Shown in pieces: positions 33,573 to 43,155 of a stretch of DNA of 64,000 nucleotides. Source of the DNA: Lachnospiraceae bacterium (GTDB lineage Bacteria > Bacillota > Clostridia > Lachnospirales > Lachnospiraceae). The notes beneath the pieces are model-generated. The model was not told the origin of the DNA. It did not search any database and saw nothing but the letters and a program-made list of their open reading frames with translations. Where the stretch lies: the NCBI GenBank assembly GCA_910575835.1, contig CAJTGB010000002.1:62001-126000 (forward strand). Reading direction: 5' to 3'. The translations under genes and the position numbers were made by a program. Numbering within the stretch: the stretch's first letter is position 1; the number at the start of each line of letters is the position of its first letter.

Positions 33573-35489
33573 TTACTTATCCTCATTCCGATACCATGGA
33601 AATTGAGTGATCCTCAGCTTGGTACAGCCATAAGGGATAAGACTGATCTCCTCCTCTTTCCCGTCCGTACAGATTGGACTGACGGGAAGAAGCCCTGCGC
33701 TGTTGTCCACTATTTCCCAGGAATCCAACCTGCGCCCCCTGGTTCTCAGGCGGATCGGGGGATACTCCTTGGAAAACGGGACCGCCCCCACATGGCCTTC
33801 CTGTATTTCAAAAGACATATTTTCTTCCAGCGCATAATTCCAGGCACTTTCAGGATAGATCTCATAATCTCTGACACCTGCCACAACCTTGGCTGTCTCC
33901 CACCTCTCCTTCATATCCAGTGCATACACCAGCGGGCCTCTCTCAACCGCCACACTGTTATGGAACCAGTGAGATTTTTCAAATTCCATGGAAAACACCG
34001 CTTCAATCCTATCCCCTGTCTGGATTCCTCTGCAGACAGATACCACTTCGCCTGTTTTTTCTCTGTTTTCTTCTTCTCTAACACAAATTCCGTTTTTATA
34101 TATTTTATATGCACTGCACCATCTTGGGATCCTGATCTTGAATTCCAGCTCGCTATGGGACGCATTCTCCACATGGTATGTAATTCTTTCTTTAAATGGA
34201 TACTCTGTCTCCTCCCTGATGCACAGTTTCTTCCCCTCAGCCTCCGTCTCCAGCCTGCAGGGGGCAAATACCATGGAGACCACTTCCGAATCATTCCCTC
34301 TGTACCACAGGCTTTTCACGAACTTCGGCCACCCCTGATGCATATTCGCTGTACAGCAGCCAAAATTCGGTTCCAGGCCGAACATATTGGATTCCTCATT
34401 GTTATTGAACCAGTTCCGCTTTGCTTTGCTCACAAGTACCTGGTTTGCCTGCTGCAAATACTGATGCGCCATGAAATCTTCTGTGATGGTGGCCGGCAGC
34501 GCATTGTAGGCCAAACGTTCCATTTTATCCGCAAAGCAAGGAAGGCCGAATGCCTCCAGCATGGTCTGCAGGCTGAACATATATTCCACTATAGAACAGA
34601 GCTCCGCCCCCTGAGACGGGTTATTTCCGCTTAAATGCTCATCACCGTTGACAGCACCGCTTGCCACACCGTGATATTTATCAGCACTCTGCATCCCTGT
34701 CAGTGAAACTGCCTCATAGTCCATGTCATCAAAGAAGTAAGACAGCATTGCAGGGTATTTGAATCCCATAGTCACATTTACAATATGATTTGCATGGTAT
34801 TTCATAGTGTCATGGTAATTCTCCCAGGAAAAATGGGTGTATTCTTTGTTCCAGTCATAGTAATAAGCCGCGGGCCTTGTAAAAGGGAACTCCGCAAAAA
34901 TATCCACCCAGTCAAGAGCCTGCTCTCTGAGCATTTCCACAAGCGCCGGAATATAGTTTCTCTCTTCCCGTTCACAATACCACTGGATGCAGTACAGCAA
35001 ATCTCCTATTCTGGCGCTTGACCACTGCTCCATAGGTGCATCTGGAACCTTTTTATACAAATACTGAAAATACCTGTCGAAAAACGGAAGTACCCTGCCG
35101 TCTTTTTTGATCTCATAGTATTGAATCAGGACCTTCAGCATGACAAATCTGGACCAGTAGTCCTCCTTGCTGGCTACAGGACCGAAGTTTCCCTCCTCGT
35201 CCTGGCTGTTCAGAGTCCATTCCACGAACCTGCAGGCAGTGTCCCAGTGTTCCTTATCCTCCATATAATAGGAAAGCGGAAGAAACCCGTCCAGGTAATA
35301 AGGCGCTCTCTCCCAGTTTTCTCCTGTACCGCCCAGCCATCCAGAATAACTGCCCACACTGTCCCAAATGTCAAACAGTTTCCCGGTAAGCCCCTGCATC
35401 TGAATTTCCAACTGCCGTTTCAGCCATCCCTCCGGTTTCACTTCAGGAATGGCAAATGTATGTAATGTTTTCTCTCTTTTCTTACTCAT
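33573..35489 (-). CDS. GH127/DUF1680-type glycoside hydrolase (beta-L-arabinofuranosidase-like)
   Basis: 638 residues, the usual length of DUF1680 proteins, with no signal peptide. It has an (alpha/alpha)6-barrel front part and a beta-rich C-terminal half. FGCCTANMHQGWPKF contains the Cys pair region that holds the zinc and catalytic Cys of GH127 enzymes; VERGPLVYALD is another family mark. GH127 and related GH146 enzymes release L-arabinofuranose from plant glycans. It is the last gene of a sugar ABC operon, so it probably acts in the cytoplasm on the imported oligosaccharide. The exact sugar is not certain. Confidence 0.85.
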   Translation of the reverse strand: MSKKREKTLHTFAIPEVKPEGWLKRQLEIQMQGLTGKLFDIWDSVGSYSGWLGGTGENWERAPYYLDGFLPLSYYMEDKEHWDTACRFVEWTLNSQDEEGNFGPVASKEDYWSRFVMLKVLIQYYEIKKDGRVLPFFDRYFQYLYKKVPDAPMEQWSSARIGDLLYCIQWYCEREERNYIPALVEMLREQALDWVDIFAEFPFTRPAAYYYDWNKEYTHFSWENYHDTMKYHANHIVNVTMGFKYPAMLSYFFDDMDYEAVSLTGMQSADKYHGVASGAVNGDEHLSGNNPSQGAELCSIVEYMFSLQTMLEAFGLPCFADKMERLAYNALPATITEDFMAHQYLQQANQVLVSKAKRNWFNNNEESNMFGLEPNFGCCTANMHQGWPKFVKSLWYRGNDSEVVSMVFAPCRLETEAEGKKLCIREETEYPFKERITYHVENASHSELEFKIRIPRWCSAYKIYKNGICVREEENREKTGEVVSVCRGIQTGDRIEAVFSMEFEKSHWFHNSVAVERGPLVYALDMKERWETAKVVAGVRDYEIYPESAWNYALEENMSFEIQEGHVGAVPFSKEYPPIRLRTRGRRLDSWEIVDNSAGLLPVSPICTDGKEEEISLIPYGCTKLRITQFPWYRNEDK

Positions 35490-35511
35490 AATGGTTCCTC
35501 CAGGGTGCCTT

Positions 35512-36336
35512 TTATTTTAATGCTCCGCTCAGCATTCCTTTGATAAAATATTTTTGCAGGAATACAAATAGAATCAGAATAGGCATCAGGCCTATAATGG
35601 AACTGGACGTCAAAAGTCCCCAGTCCGTACCGTACTGGCCGATCGCCAGATTGGTAAGTCCCACATTGAACGTCTTGATGGAATTGCTGTTAGCAAATAC
35701 CAGCGCGATCAGATAATCGTTCCATGTAGTATACGCCGCATAGACGGCAATGGTCGCCGCAGATGACCAGGTCAGCGGCAGACATATATTGGAAAACACG
35801 GAGAATGCTCCCGCGCCGTCCAGCTTTGCAGACTCCAACAGACTGTCCGGCACCATGTCAAAAGCGTTCTTCATCATATAAATACAAAACGGTGACTGGA
35901 ATGTGGCGTAGATCAGCACCATACTCGGAATCGTATTTAAAAGATGCAGCTTTGACATAATGGAGTACAGCGGATTCAGCAGTGCTTGGAATGGAATCAT
36001 AATCGCAGCCAGTATACATGCCATAAAAAAGCCCTTTCCCCTTAACTGAAGCTTTGAGAACCCATACCCGGCCAGCACGCTGACAATAACTACCAATAAA
36101 ATCGTGATTGCGGTAATAACAAAGGAATTCATCAGATATCCTCTGTACAGACCGTCATCTAGGGTAAATATCTTAATATAATTAGCCAATGTTGGATGCT
36201 TCGGAATCAATGTGGGCGGCGTCCCGTATATCTCTGTCTTATCCTTCAGAGACGTCACTATCGTCCAATACAGCGGCAGGAAAAAGATGACTGCCAGAGC
36301 TGTATTCATCCAGGTTTTTCTCGTCACTCTCTTCAT
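35512..36336 (-). CDS. Carbohydrate ABC transporter permease (MalG type)
   Basis: 274 residues with six membrane segments. The permease loop (SAKLDGAGAFSVFSNICLPL) carries the conserved EAA-like ADGAG pattern, and the C-terminus FIKGMLSGALKG-like end is typical of MalG-type proteins. It forms the channel with the 36346 permease. It starts nine bases after that gene ends. No ATPase gene is in the operon, so a shared MsmK-like ATPase is likely. Confidence 0.9.
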   Translation of the reverse strand: MKRVTRKTWMNTALAVIFFLPLYWTIVTSLKDKTEIYGTPPTLIPKHPTLANYIKIFTLDDGLYRGYLMNSFVITAITILLVVIVSVLAGYGFSKLQLRGKGFFMACILAAIMIPFQALLNPLYSIMSKLHLLNTIPSMVLIYATFQSPFCIYMMKNAFDMVPDSLLESAKLDGAGAFSVFSNICLPLTWSSAATIAVYAAYTTWNDYLIALVFANSNSIKTFNVGLTNLAIGQYGTDWGLLTSSSIIGLMPILILFVFLQKYFIKGMLSGALK

Positions 36337-36345
36337 ATTTCTCCT

Positions 36346-37227
36346 CTATTTCGTGGGGTCCTTAAGGACCTTATTTTCAAAATAACTCAGAACACTGAGC
36401 ACAAGCAGCAGGATCATCGTTATAGCAGACCCATATCCCATCTTAAAATACTTAAATGACGTGTTGTATATATAATGGACAATCGTCGTTGTATCCTGTG
36501 CCGGACCGCCTTTTGTCATGATCAAAAACTGCTCAAATGCCAGTACAGAGCCGATGACTGACAAGATCAGCGCCAGGGCTGCATGCGGCTTGATGATCGG
36601 CAGAGTGATCCTGAAAAATTGTTTTACCTTATCGGCTCCGTCCACACTTGCAGCCTCATAGATCTGTTCATCTACAGACTGGAATGCCGCCAGGATGATC
36701 AGCATAGAAAATCCCGCCATCTTCCAGGTAACCATAAATATCACGGCGGGCAAGGATGTCTTAGCCGAATTCATCCACAGGATCGGATCCTGTATGATAC
36801 CCATAGTCTGGAGAAGATAATTCAGCACACCGTACAGATCATTGTAGATCCAGAGCCATACCATACTGCAGCATGTCATGGATATGACCACCGGAGCGAA
36901 ATACAGGGATCGGAACAGATTCACCCCCTTAAATGCCCCATTGATCAGAAGCGCCAGGATAAAGGCCAGAATGAACAGACACGGGGTCACAAAAACCGCA
37001 TACTTCATAGTAAACAGCAGTGAATTCCAAAACTGGGCATCCTGAAACAGCTTTATATAATTATCTAGAAAGACAAAGGTCTTCTCCCCCATCACCGGCC
37101 AGTCATAAAATGACATAAGCAATGACTGAAGAAATGGAAATACAAAAAACATGAGATTCAATATCAGCGCCGGAAATATGAACAAATAGGATACCAGCGG
37201 TATTTTCTTTTTATGTCTTCTCTTCAT
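36346..37227 (-). CDS. Carbohydrate ABC transporter permease (MalF type)
   Basis: 293 residues from ATG 37227, where AAGGAG lies six bases upstream; an earlier frame start at 37278 would overlap the binding-protein gene. It has six membrane segments and the loop YEAASVDGADKVKQFFRITLPI that docks the ATPase. Partner of the 35512 permease. It is the second gene of the operon, 47 bp after the binding protein. Confidence 0.9.
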   Translation of the reverse strand: MKRRHKKKIPLVSYLFIFPALILNLMFFVFPFLQSLLMSFYDWPVMGEKTFVFLDNYIKLFQDAQFWNSLLFTMKYAVFVTPCLFILAFILALLINGAFKGVNLFRSLYFAPVVISMTCCSMVWLWIYNDLYGVLNYLLQTMGIIQDPILWMNSAKTSLPAVIFMVTWKMAGFSMLIILAAFQSVDEQIYEAASVDGADKVKQFFRITLPIIKPHAALALILSVIGSVLAFEQFLIMTKGGPAQDTTTIVHYIYNTSFKYFKMGYGSAITMILLLVLSVLSYFENKVLKDPTK

Positions 37228-37274
37228 CAGCTTCTCCTTACTGGAGGGGTGCCTGCAAGCGCCCCTCCTTTTTG

Positions 37275-38567
37275 TCACTGCATTATTTTATTGATAGCCT
37301 CCGCAGCATCCTGGAAGGCCTGTTCTGGTGTTTTCTCTCCGTTTAGACATGTCTGCATAGCCTCCAAAATGGGTACATACATCTCGTCATATTTCAAGGA
37401 TACCGGAGTATGTCCTACCTCCAGCGCCTCTTTCAGCACCTGGTATTCCGGTGTACTGTTAAAATATTCGTTGTCAAAGAAATCGCTTCTTGCAGGGAGC
37501 AGACCGCCCTTTGCCAGCTCATCCACCTGAATTTCCTCTGACAGGCTAAACTGTATGAATTCCCAGGCTGCGTCCACATCTTTGCACTGGGAGGTAATGC
37601 CAATGGAATCCCCGCCGGAGAAGGATGCATAATCTGTACCCTCCGGTCCCTTTGGAAGAAGGCAGGCGCCCCAGTTCATATCATCGTGTTCCCCGCTTAT
37701 GAAGGAATAAATGGCCGCACTGCCCAACACTACCTGGCTGGCTTTTCCTGTGAGAAATGCATCCTGTGCCTCATTCCAGGAGTATGTGGTAACACTGGGA
37801 GGCGTTACTTTGTAGGTATTTGTCAGATCATTGAACATGGAAAGGGCTGCAATCGCATTTTCAGAATCCAGCTCACATGTTTTTCCGTCTTCTGAGAGCA
37901 CTTCCCCTCCGTTGTTCCATACATAGGGCATGAAGGTAAACATATGGCCTCCTGCATCACCCCCTGCATAGACATAACCGTAACGGTCGGCTGTAGTCAG
38001 CTTCCGGGAATCAGCGATCAGCTCATCCCAGGTCTCGGGCGGTGTTTCCGGGTCAAGCCCTGCCTCCTGATAATGATCCTTATTATACAAAAGCACGGAA
38101 ACATCCGGCGCAAACGGTACGGCATAGGTCTTGCCTTCAAGCTGTCCTGACTTTATCATGCCTTCGCTGAAGGTATCTTTATAATCCAGAGCCTCATATT
38201 TCTCAGAAATGTCTGCAAAGGCGCCTATGGATGCAAAGTAGGGAACCTTTGTACAATCCAGGGAGACAATATCCGGCGCCTCGTCTGAGGACAATGCCAA
38301 GGAGAGCTGATCCGCCATCTGGGTTGCCGGCTGCTCCACGATCTTCACTTCCACGTTTTCGTTCTGTTCATTGTATTTTTTCGCAGCGCTTTTCACAGCC
38401 GCTACTGTGGAATCCCGTGTCCACACAACAATCTCTGTCTTTCCGGAGGCTGTCTCCTCATCCTTTTTTTCATTGGAACTATTGCCGCCGCAGCCCGCCA
38501 ACATGGACACTGCTATAAGAGATGACATGGAAAGAGTTGTCCATTTCTTCATTTTCCCTGTTTTCAT
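37275..38567 (-). CDS. Extracellular sugar-binding lipoprotein
   Basis: 430 residues from ATG 38567 (AAGGAGG upstream). The signal peptide ends in a lipobox (SMLAGCGG, lipid Cys26). The mature part is a type I solute-binding domain of the MalE/UgpB class (TEIVVWTRDSTVAAVKSAAKKYNEQ; the GGDSIGITSQCKDVDAAWEFIQF end region). It collects an oligosaccharide for the two permeases; the GH127 enzyme suggests an arabinose-containing glycan. Confidence 0.9.
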   Translation of the reverse strand: MKTGKMKKWTTLSMSSLIAVSMLAGCGGNSSNEKKDEETASGKTEIVVWTRDSTVAAVKSAAKKYNEQNENVEVKIVEQPATQMADQLSLALSSDEAPDIVSLDCTKVPYFASIGAFADISEKYEALDYKDTFSEGMIKSGQLEGKTYAVPFAPDVSVLLYNKDHYQEAGLDPETPPETWDELIADSRKLTTADRYGYVYAGGDAGGHMFTFMPYVWNNGGEVLSEDGKTCELDSENAIAALSMFNDLTNTYKVTPPSVTTYSWNEAQDAFLTGKASQVVLGSAAIYSFISGEHDDMNWGACLLPKGPEGTDYASFSGGDSIGITSQCKDVDAAWEFIQFSLSEEIQVDELAKGGLLPARSDFFDNEYFNSTPEYQVLKEALEVGHTPVSLKYDEMYVPILEAMQTCLNGEKTPEQAFQDAAEAINKIMQ

Positions 38568-38657
38568 AATGATCCTCCTTGGATGCAGGCTCCTTGCGCC
38601 TGCATTATTATACATTTTGATAGGTTTTGCGTGGTATCGGGCCGATATCTTGGATAT

Positions 38658-38686
38658 ATTATATAAAAATTCTTTTTGTAAGTAAA
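38658..38686 (-). promoter_or_regulatory. Promoter of the sugar ABC/GH127 operon
   Basis: On the minus strand TTTACT (38686-38681) and TATAAT (38663-38658) are 17 bp apart. Confidence 0.5.
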
Positions 38687-38710
38687 TTCATATTCTTTAC
38701 CCAAAATAGC

Positions 38711-38742
38711 AAATTATTAACAACATAAAATTGTAATAATTT
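38711..38742. promoter_or_regulatory. Inverted repeat between operon and AraC gene
   Basis: AAATTATTA (38711-38719) and TAATAATTT (38734-38742), a perfect 9-bp repeat about 25 bp upstream of the -35 of the ABC operon. A possible binding site for the divergent AraC protein. Confidence 0.35.
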
Positions 38743-38842
38743 AACATATATACAAACCATAATTTCTTCTTTTCTGTTGATTTACAACAAATATTCATTT
38801 ATAATTATATTAAAATATAAACATATAAAACAGGAGGCTGTC

Positions 38843-39736
38843 ATGAAATATGTGAACTTTTCTACTCCCCCTTACCCGCACTTCATCATTGCCGGATCTG
38901 CCCTCTACCGCCCTGGAGATATACATGGAAGACGGAGCAATATCGGAATCTTTGACCTGATCTTTATCGAATACGGAGAACTTTATATTACAGACGGAGA
39001 CGCCTCGTATCATCTCAAAGAAAATGAATTGATTATTTTAAAACCAGATTCCACCCATTACGGCCATAAAAAAGTGACGGAAAAAACAAAATTTGACTGG
39101 CTTCATTTCAGAAGCGCAGGGGAATATCATTACTCCGAAGAGTTTCATCTGGTGAAAGAAAAACGGCAATCCCTGAATATATATGAAGACCGGAAAAACA
39201 CGCTTACGCTCCCTCTATATAAAAAAATGACAGCGCTGGAGAGCAGCGAATTTACATCCATATTCTCGAAATTAATATCTACCAACATAGATAAATACCA
39301 GCAGAAGGAGACGCAGGACCAGGCGCTCTTCTCTCCCCTGGAATGTCAGGAACTATTCTTCCGGCTTCTGAGCTTCGTACAGGTATTTCAGCCGCAGCGC
39401 AACTCATCAGAGCTTCTGGCAGCAAATATCATGGAATACATCCTGCAGAATTTCCACACACAGCTCACCCTAGAAAGTATTGCTGACTATTTTAATTTTC
39501 ATCCAGTCCATATCATACGGTGTCTGAAAAGAGAATACGGAATCACCCCAAACAAAGCCATCATACAGATCCGGATCGACAACGCAAAAAAAATGCTCAT
39601 CACTTCAGATCTGAGCATCAATAAAATATCGGAATTCGTGGGCTTCTCCTCTCCTTCTTATTTTAACAAAGTCTTCCGGGAATATACAGGCATGACGCCA
39701 AAGGAATACAGAATACTGAAAAGGCCCGGAACATAA
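38843..39736 (+). CDS. AraC-family transcriptional regulator
   Basis: 297 residues from ATG 38843 (AGGAGG six bases before). The N-terminal cupin-like sensor domain (about 25-150) includes LKENELIILKPDSTHYG. Two helix-turn-helix motifs fill the C-terminal 100 residues (LTLESIADYFNFHPVHIIRCLKREYG and INKISEFVGFSSPSYFNKVFREYTGMTPKEYR). It is divergent from the sugar ABC/GH127 operon and is the likely local activator. Confidence 0.92.
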   Translation: MKYVNFSTPPYPHFIIAGSALYRPGDIHGRRSNIGIFDLIFIEYGELYITDGDASYHLKENELIILKPDSTHYGHKKVTEKTKFDWLHFRSAGEYHYSEEFHLVKEKRQSLNIYEDRKNTLTLPLYKKMTALESSEFTSIFSKLISTNIDKYQQKETQDQALFSPLECQELFFRLLSFVQVFQPQRNSSELLAANIMEYILQNFHTQLTLESIADYFNFHPVHIIRCLKREYGITPNKAIIQIRIDNAKKMLITSDLSINKISEFVGFSSPSYFNKVFREYTGMTPKEYRILKRPGT

Positions 39737-39747
39737 TCCGGACCTTC
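39721..39747. terminator. Bidirectional terminator between AraC gene and proC
   Basis: AAGGCCCGGA and TCCGGACCTT pair with one mismatch around ACATAA, then TCTTC. The AraC stop codon lies in the hairpin. Confidence 0.6.
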
Positions 39748-39762
39748 TTCATTCTGGATCAA

Positions 39763-40557
39763 TTACATCCCTTTCGACATCTCCTCGCAGACCTTCATAG
39801 CCTCAAATACCGCACTCCTGAAACCGCGTTCTTCTAATACACGCACAGCCTCGATCGTCGTTCCGGCCGGAGAACATACCATATCCTTCAGTTCTCCCGG
39901 ATGCTTTCCGGTCTCTAATACCATCTTCGCGCTTCCAAGCACCGCCTGGGCAGCAAACTGATAAGCCTGCGGTCTTGGCATCCCGCCGGATACCGCAGCA
40001 TCCGCCATAGCCTCGATCAGCATGAACACATATGCCGGAGAACTTCCGCTGACAGACACCACCGTATCCATCAGACGTTCCGGTACGATCTCTACCCGGC
40101 TGAAGCTTTCAAGCAGCGTGCGCACATATGCCGTCTCTTCCTCGGTCATATGCTCATTCGGGCAAGCTGCCGTCATTCCTGCTCCCACCATTGCCGGTGT
40201 GTTCGGCATCGTCCGGACAAGCTTCACATCCTTGCCGAACTGCTCTGCAAGCCATGCCAGCGTCTTACCAGGCGCTATGGTGATCACGATCTGATCTGCA
40301 CGAATCAAATCCTTGATCTCCTGAATTACATCCGCATAGAACTGCGGCTTCACGGATAACACGATCACATCCGCTTTCTCTACAACTTCCTTGTTGCTGT
40401 CCGTTACATGAATACCAAACTGAGCCTTTGCCCTCTCCCGTCCCGGTGCAAACAGGTCTGCGCCGATGATCTCCTCTGCCGGAATGATCTGGTTCTTGAT
40501 AATTCCTCCCATGATAGCTGACGCCATATTACCCGTTCCGATAAATCCTAATTTCAT
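39763..40557 (-). CDS. proC: Pyrroline-5-carboxylate reductase
   Basis: 264 residues from ATG 40557, with AAGGAAGG upstream. The N-terminal Rossmann motif is MKLGFIGTGNMASAIMGG. The C-terminal dimer domain carries SGSSPAYVFMLIEAMADAAVSGG and SPAGTTIEAV, which form the substrate site. It reduces P5C to L-proline with NAD(P)H. In this region it could also finish the hydroxyproline route begun by HypD at 45 kb, whose product is P5C. Two palindromes, possible GntR sites, lie upstream. Confidence 0.95.
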   Translation of the reverse strand: MKLGFIGTGNMASAIMGGIIKNQIIPAEEIIGADLFAPGRERAKAQFGIHVTDSNKEVVEKADVIVLSVKPQFYADVIQEIKDLIRADQIVITIAPGKTLAWLAEQFGKDVKLVRTMPNTPAMVGAGMTAACPNEHMTEEETAYVRTLLESFSRVEIVPERLMDTVVSVSGSSPAYVFMLIEAMADAAVSGGMPRPQAYQFAAQAVLGSAKMVLETGKHPGELKDMVCSPAGTTIEAVRVLEERGFRSAVFEAMKVCEEMSKGM

Positions 40558-40669
40558 TTGAAACACCTTCCTTTTCCTTTTTTCATTTTTCATTATAAAA
40601 TCTCGCTAAGACTGTCTGTAACGGTTCAAATCTGTCCTGCTGCAGATCATCCGTCACAAATCATCTTTT

Positions 40670-40698
40670 TTGTATACAATTATATATTTTGTATACAA
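40670..40698. promoter_or_regulatory. Two TTGTATACAA palindromes, candidate GntR/FCD sites
   Basis: TTGTATACAA occurs at 40670-40679 and 40689-40698, 19 bp apart centre to centre, so on about the same face of the helix. This sequence type is common for FCD-class GntR regulators. It lies upstream of proC and of the third AAA gene. A GntR/FCD gene is at 42470. Confidence 0.5.
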
Positions 40699-40753
40699 TA
40701 TGTTATGTACTGACTATAACATGGAAATGGGAGCAAGTCAATCAAAACCTTAC

Positions 40754-40782
40754 TTGTTTATCTTGATTCTCCATGGTAAAAT
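40754..40782 (+). promoter_or_regulatory. Candidate promoter of the third AAA/PD-(D/E)XK gene
   Basis: TTGTTT (40754) and TAAAAT (40777) with 17-bp spacing, about 50 bp before the start. Confidence 0.45.
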
Positions 40783-40833
40783 GAGACTGAATTAGTGTAG
40801 TGTCTCATCTCTACATGAAAGGAGATCCTTTGC

Positions 40834-42441
40834 ATGAGAAAACGATTCAACATCACGGGGCTTTGTATTCCGGCCAAACATTATATGGTTGACTTAAGCA
40901 ATAGACTGGCAGAAATCCGCAGTATGGTTGACGAAGGTTCGTATTTTTCAATAAATCGCGGAAGACAGTTCGGCAAAACTACTATATTGCATGCCTTGAC
41001 TAAGGTACTGTCAGACCGATATCTTGTAGTACACTTGGATTTTCAGGCCTTGGGCAGCGCATCCTACAAGGATGAGAATACCTTTTCGGTGGCATTCGCA
41101 TCCATATTCGTAAGAGGTCTTAGTATAGCTAATGAAAACGTACTCGAGGAATATCCCGTTCTTCAAACACTTCGGGATATAGATGAGTCCCCCTCTTTGC
41201 AGTTTGATCTCCGAAAGCTATTTTATTTGCTGCTGACCTTTTGTCAATCTTCAAAAAAACCGGTAGTCCTCATAATAGACGAAGCAGACAGTGCATCAAA
41301 TAACCAGGTTTTTCTTGATTTCCTTGCACAGCTGCGAAATTATTATCTCGAACGGGAAGCTCTTGGAACAATTACATTCCAGTCCGTTATCCTGGCCGGA
41401 GTATATGATATCAGGAATTTAAAGAGGAAACTTCGCTCAAACGATGAACATAAGCTTAACAGTCCATGGAATATTGCTGCAAAATTTAATGTTAAAATGA
41501 GTTTCAGTAAAGACGATATTGAAGGTATGTTAATGGATTACGAGAAAGATTACCATACCGGCATGGATGTGCGCGAGATTGCCGGTTTAATCTATGATGA
41601 TACCTCTGGCTATCCATATCTGGTATCTGCTTTTTGTAAACTGATCGACGAAGAGGTCAGCACTGAAGACACACCCGAGAGCAGAAAAAATGCATGGACA
41701 AGGGACGGTTTTTTCCAGGCGGAACGAATGCTTTTGGAGGAAGAAAATACATTGTTTGATTCATTAATCGGAAAACTCAGCGATATACCCGAACTGAACA
41801 CCCTAATCAGAAACCTTTTGTTTACAGGTTCAAATACCGTCTACAATGCTGATCTGCCTGCCATTAACATTGCGGCAATGTTAGGATTCATCAAAAAGCA
41901 CCATCATACTATAACGATTGCCAACCGTATTTTTGAAACCCGCTTATATAATTTCTATTTGTCAGCCGCAGATATGCAAAACCTGGATATTTACAAGGCA
42001 TCGCAGCGGGACAAGAACCAGTTTATCATAGACGGACATCTGAATATGCGGCGGATCTTGGAAAAATTCGTCGAACATTTTCATGATTTATATAAGGACA
42101 GTCCGCAGACCTTTATTGAAGATACCGGCAGAAAGTTTTTCCTGTTATATCTGCGTCCAATTATCAATGGAACCGGAAACTATTATATTGAATCACAGAC
42201 AAGAGACCTTTGCCGAACTGATGTGATCGTGGATTACCGCGGCGAACAATTTATCATAGAAACTAAAATATGGCACGGTAATGAATATAACAAACGCGGA
42301 GAACAGCAGTTGATTGATTACCTAGATGCATATCATAAAGACAAAGGCTATATGCTCAGTTTTAATTTCAACAAAAAGAAACAGATCGGTGTACATGATA
42401 TAGTCATTGGCAATAAAATTATAATTGAGGCAGTCGTATAG
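40834..42441 (+). CDS. AAA-like ATPase with C-terminal PD-(D/E)XK nuclease domain (paralogue)
   Basis: 535 residues; AAAGGAGAT precedes the ATG. The layout matches the 13658 gene throughout: FNITGLCIPAKHYMVD start, Walker A variant GRQFGKTT (about 45), Walker B VLIIDEAD (about 146), and nuclease-like RTDVIVDYRGEQFIIETKIW (about 461-480) followed by IWHGNEYNKRGEQQLIDYL and GYMLSFNFN. The core here is ExK as ETK, not ELK. Both end IEAVV. The GntR gene starts 28 bp later and may be on the same message. Role unknown. Confidence 0.8.
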   Translation: MRKRFNITGLCIPAKHYMVDLSNRLAEIRSMVDEGSYFSINRGRQFGKTTILHALTKVLSDRYLVVHLDFQALGSASYKDENTFSVAFASIFVRGLSIANENVLEEYPVLQTLRDIDESPSLQFDLRKLFYLLLTFCQSSKKPVVLIIDEADSASNNQVFLDFLAQLRNYYLEREALGTITFQSVILAGVYDIRNLKRKLRSNDEHKLNSPWNIAAKFNVKMSFSKDDIEGMLMDYEKDYHTGMDVREIAGLIYDDTSGYPYLVSAFCKLIDEEVSTEDTPESRKNAWTRDGFFQAERMLLEEENTLFDSLIGKLSDIPELNTLIRNLLFTGSNTVYNADLPAINIAAMLGFIKKHHHTITIANRIFETRLYNFYLSAADMQNLDIYKASQRDKNQFIIDGHLNMRRILEKFVEHFHDLYKDSPQTFIEDTGRKFFLLYLRPIINGTGNYYIESQTRDLCRTDVIVDYRGEQFIIETKIWHGNEYNKRGEQQLIDYLDAYHKDKGYMLSFNFNKKKQIGVHDIVIGNKIIIEAVV

Positions 42442-42469
42442 ACAATTTTGACAAAACGGAGGACCCCCC

Positions 42470-43129
42470 ATGGCTGAAAAGACCGCATCCCTCGCCGCCC
42501 AGGCTTACGAGAAGATAAAAGAGAACATACTGAATCTGACCTATTCCCCCGGCATGCCGCTGACTGAAGCCATGCTTGCCGCGGAACTTGGCATGAGCCG
42601 AAGCCCCATCCGGGCAGCGATCCAGATGCTCAGATCAGAAGGTCTGATCGTATCCGATTATTACAAGTCCATGACCGTCCGGGAGATCACCGACAGAGAC
42701 ATCAACGAACTGTACCAGATCCGCGAATTGTTGGAAGGAGCTGCTTTCCAGCTTATCTTCTCTCTCGGCCGCAACGAAGAGTATTCCTACCGCATCGAGG
42801 AGAAGGTCGTCCGTATGTGTGCGTCCGCAGAAGACCCTTACGAGTGGGAGCTTGCCGATACCGCCATGCACATGGAGATCATCAGTATTTTTGACAATGA
42901 GCGTATTAATAAGATCTATGAAAATAATCTGTGTGAATTGATCCGTATCGGACAATGTTCCGTCCAAAACGGAATGAAGATCTCAAAAACCAATGAGAAT
43001 CTCAAGAAAATGATCGGATATATGAGAGACGGGAATTCCAAAGAAGCATTCGCGCTCCTTAAGGCAGATCATTTTAAGATCGGACGGGACAGCGCATTAA
43101 AGGCAGAGATCATCGAACGGCTGTCGTAG
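42470..43129 (+). CDS. GntR-family regulator, FCD type
   Basis: 219 residues. The winged helix lies at residues 8-72 (YEKIKENILNLTYSPGMPL, AAELGMSRSPIRAAIQMLRSEGLI). The helical FCD ligand domain follows (DINELYQIRELLEGAAFQLI). These domains usually bind a metal and an organic acid or amino acid. CGGAGG precedes the ATG. It may bind the TTGTATACAA pair upstream of proC; inferred from site class and distance. Confidence 0.9.
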   Translation: MAEKTASLAAQAYEKIKENILNLTYSPGMPLTEAMLAAELGMSRSPIRAAIQMLRSEGLIVSDYYKSMTVREITDRDINELYQIRELLEGAAFQLIFSLGRNEEYSYRIEEKVVRMCASAEDPYEWELADTAMHMEIISIFDNERINKIYENNLCELIRIGQCSVQNGMKISKTNENLKKMIGYMRDGNSKEAFALLKADHFKIGRDSALKAEIIERLS

Positions 43130-43155
43130 AATAGTCTTCCGGTTCCTGACAGAAA

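Noticed and set aside
33498-34634. Long plus-strand frame of 378 codons over the GH127 gene.
   Set aside because: It is antisense to a full-length GH127 protein with conserved motifs, has an unlikely composition rich in His, Phe and Pro, and begins within the terminator hairpin.
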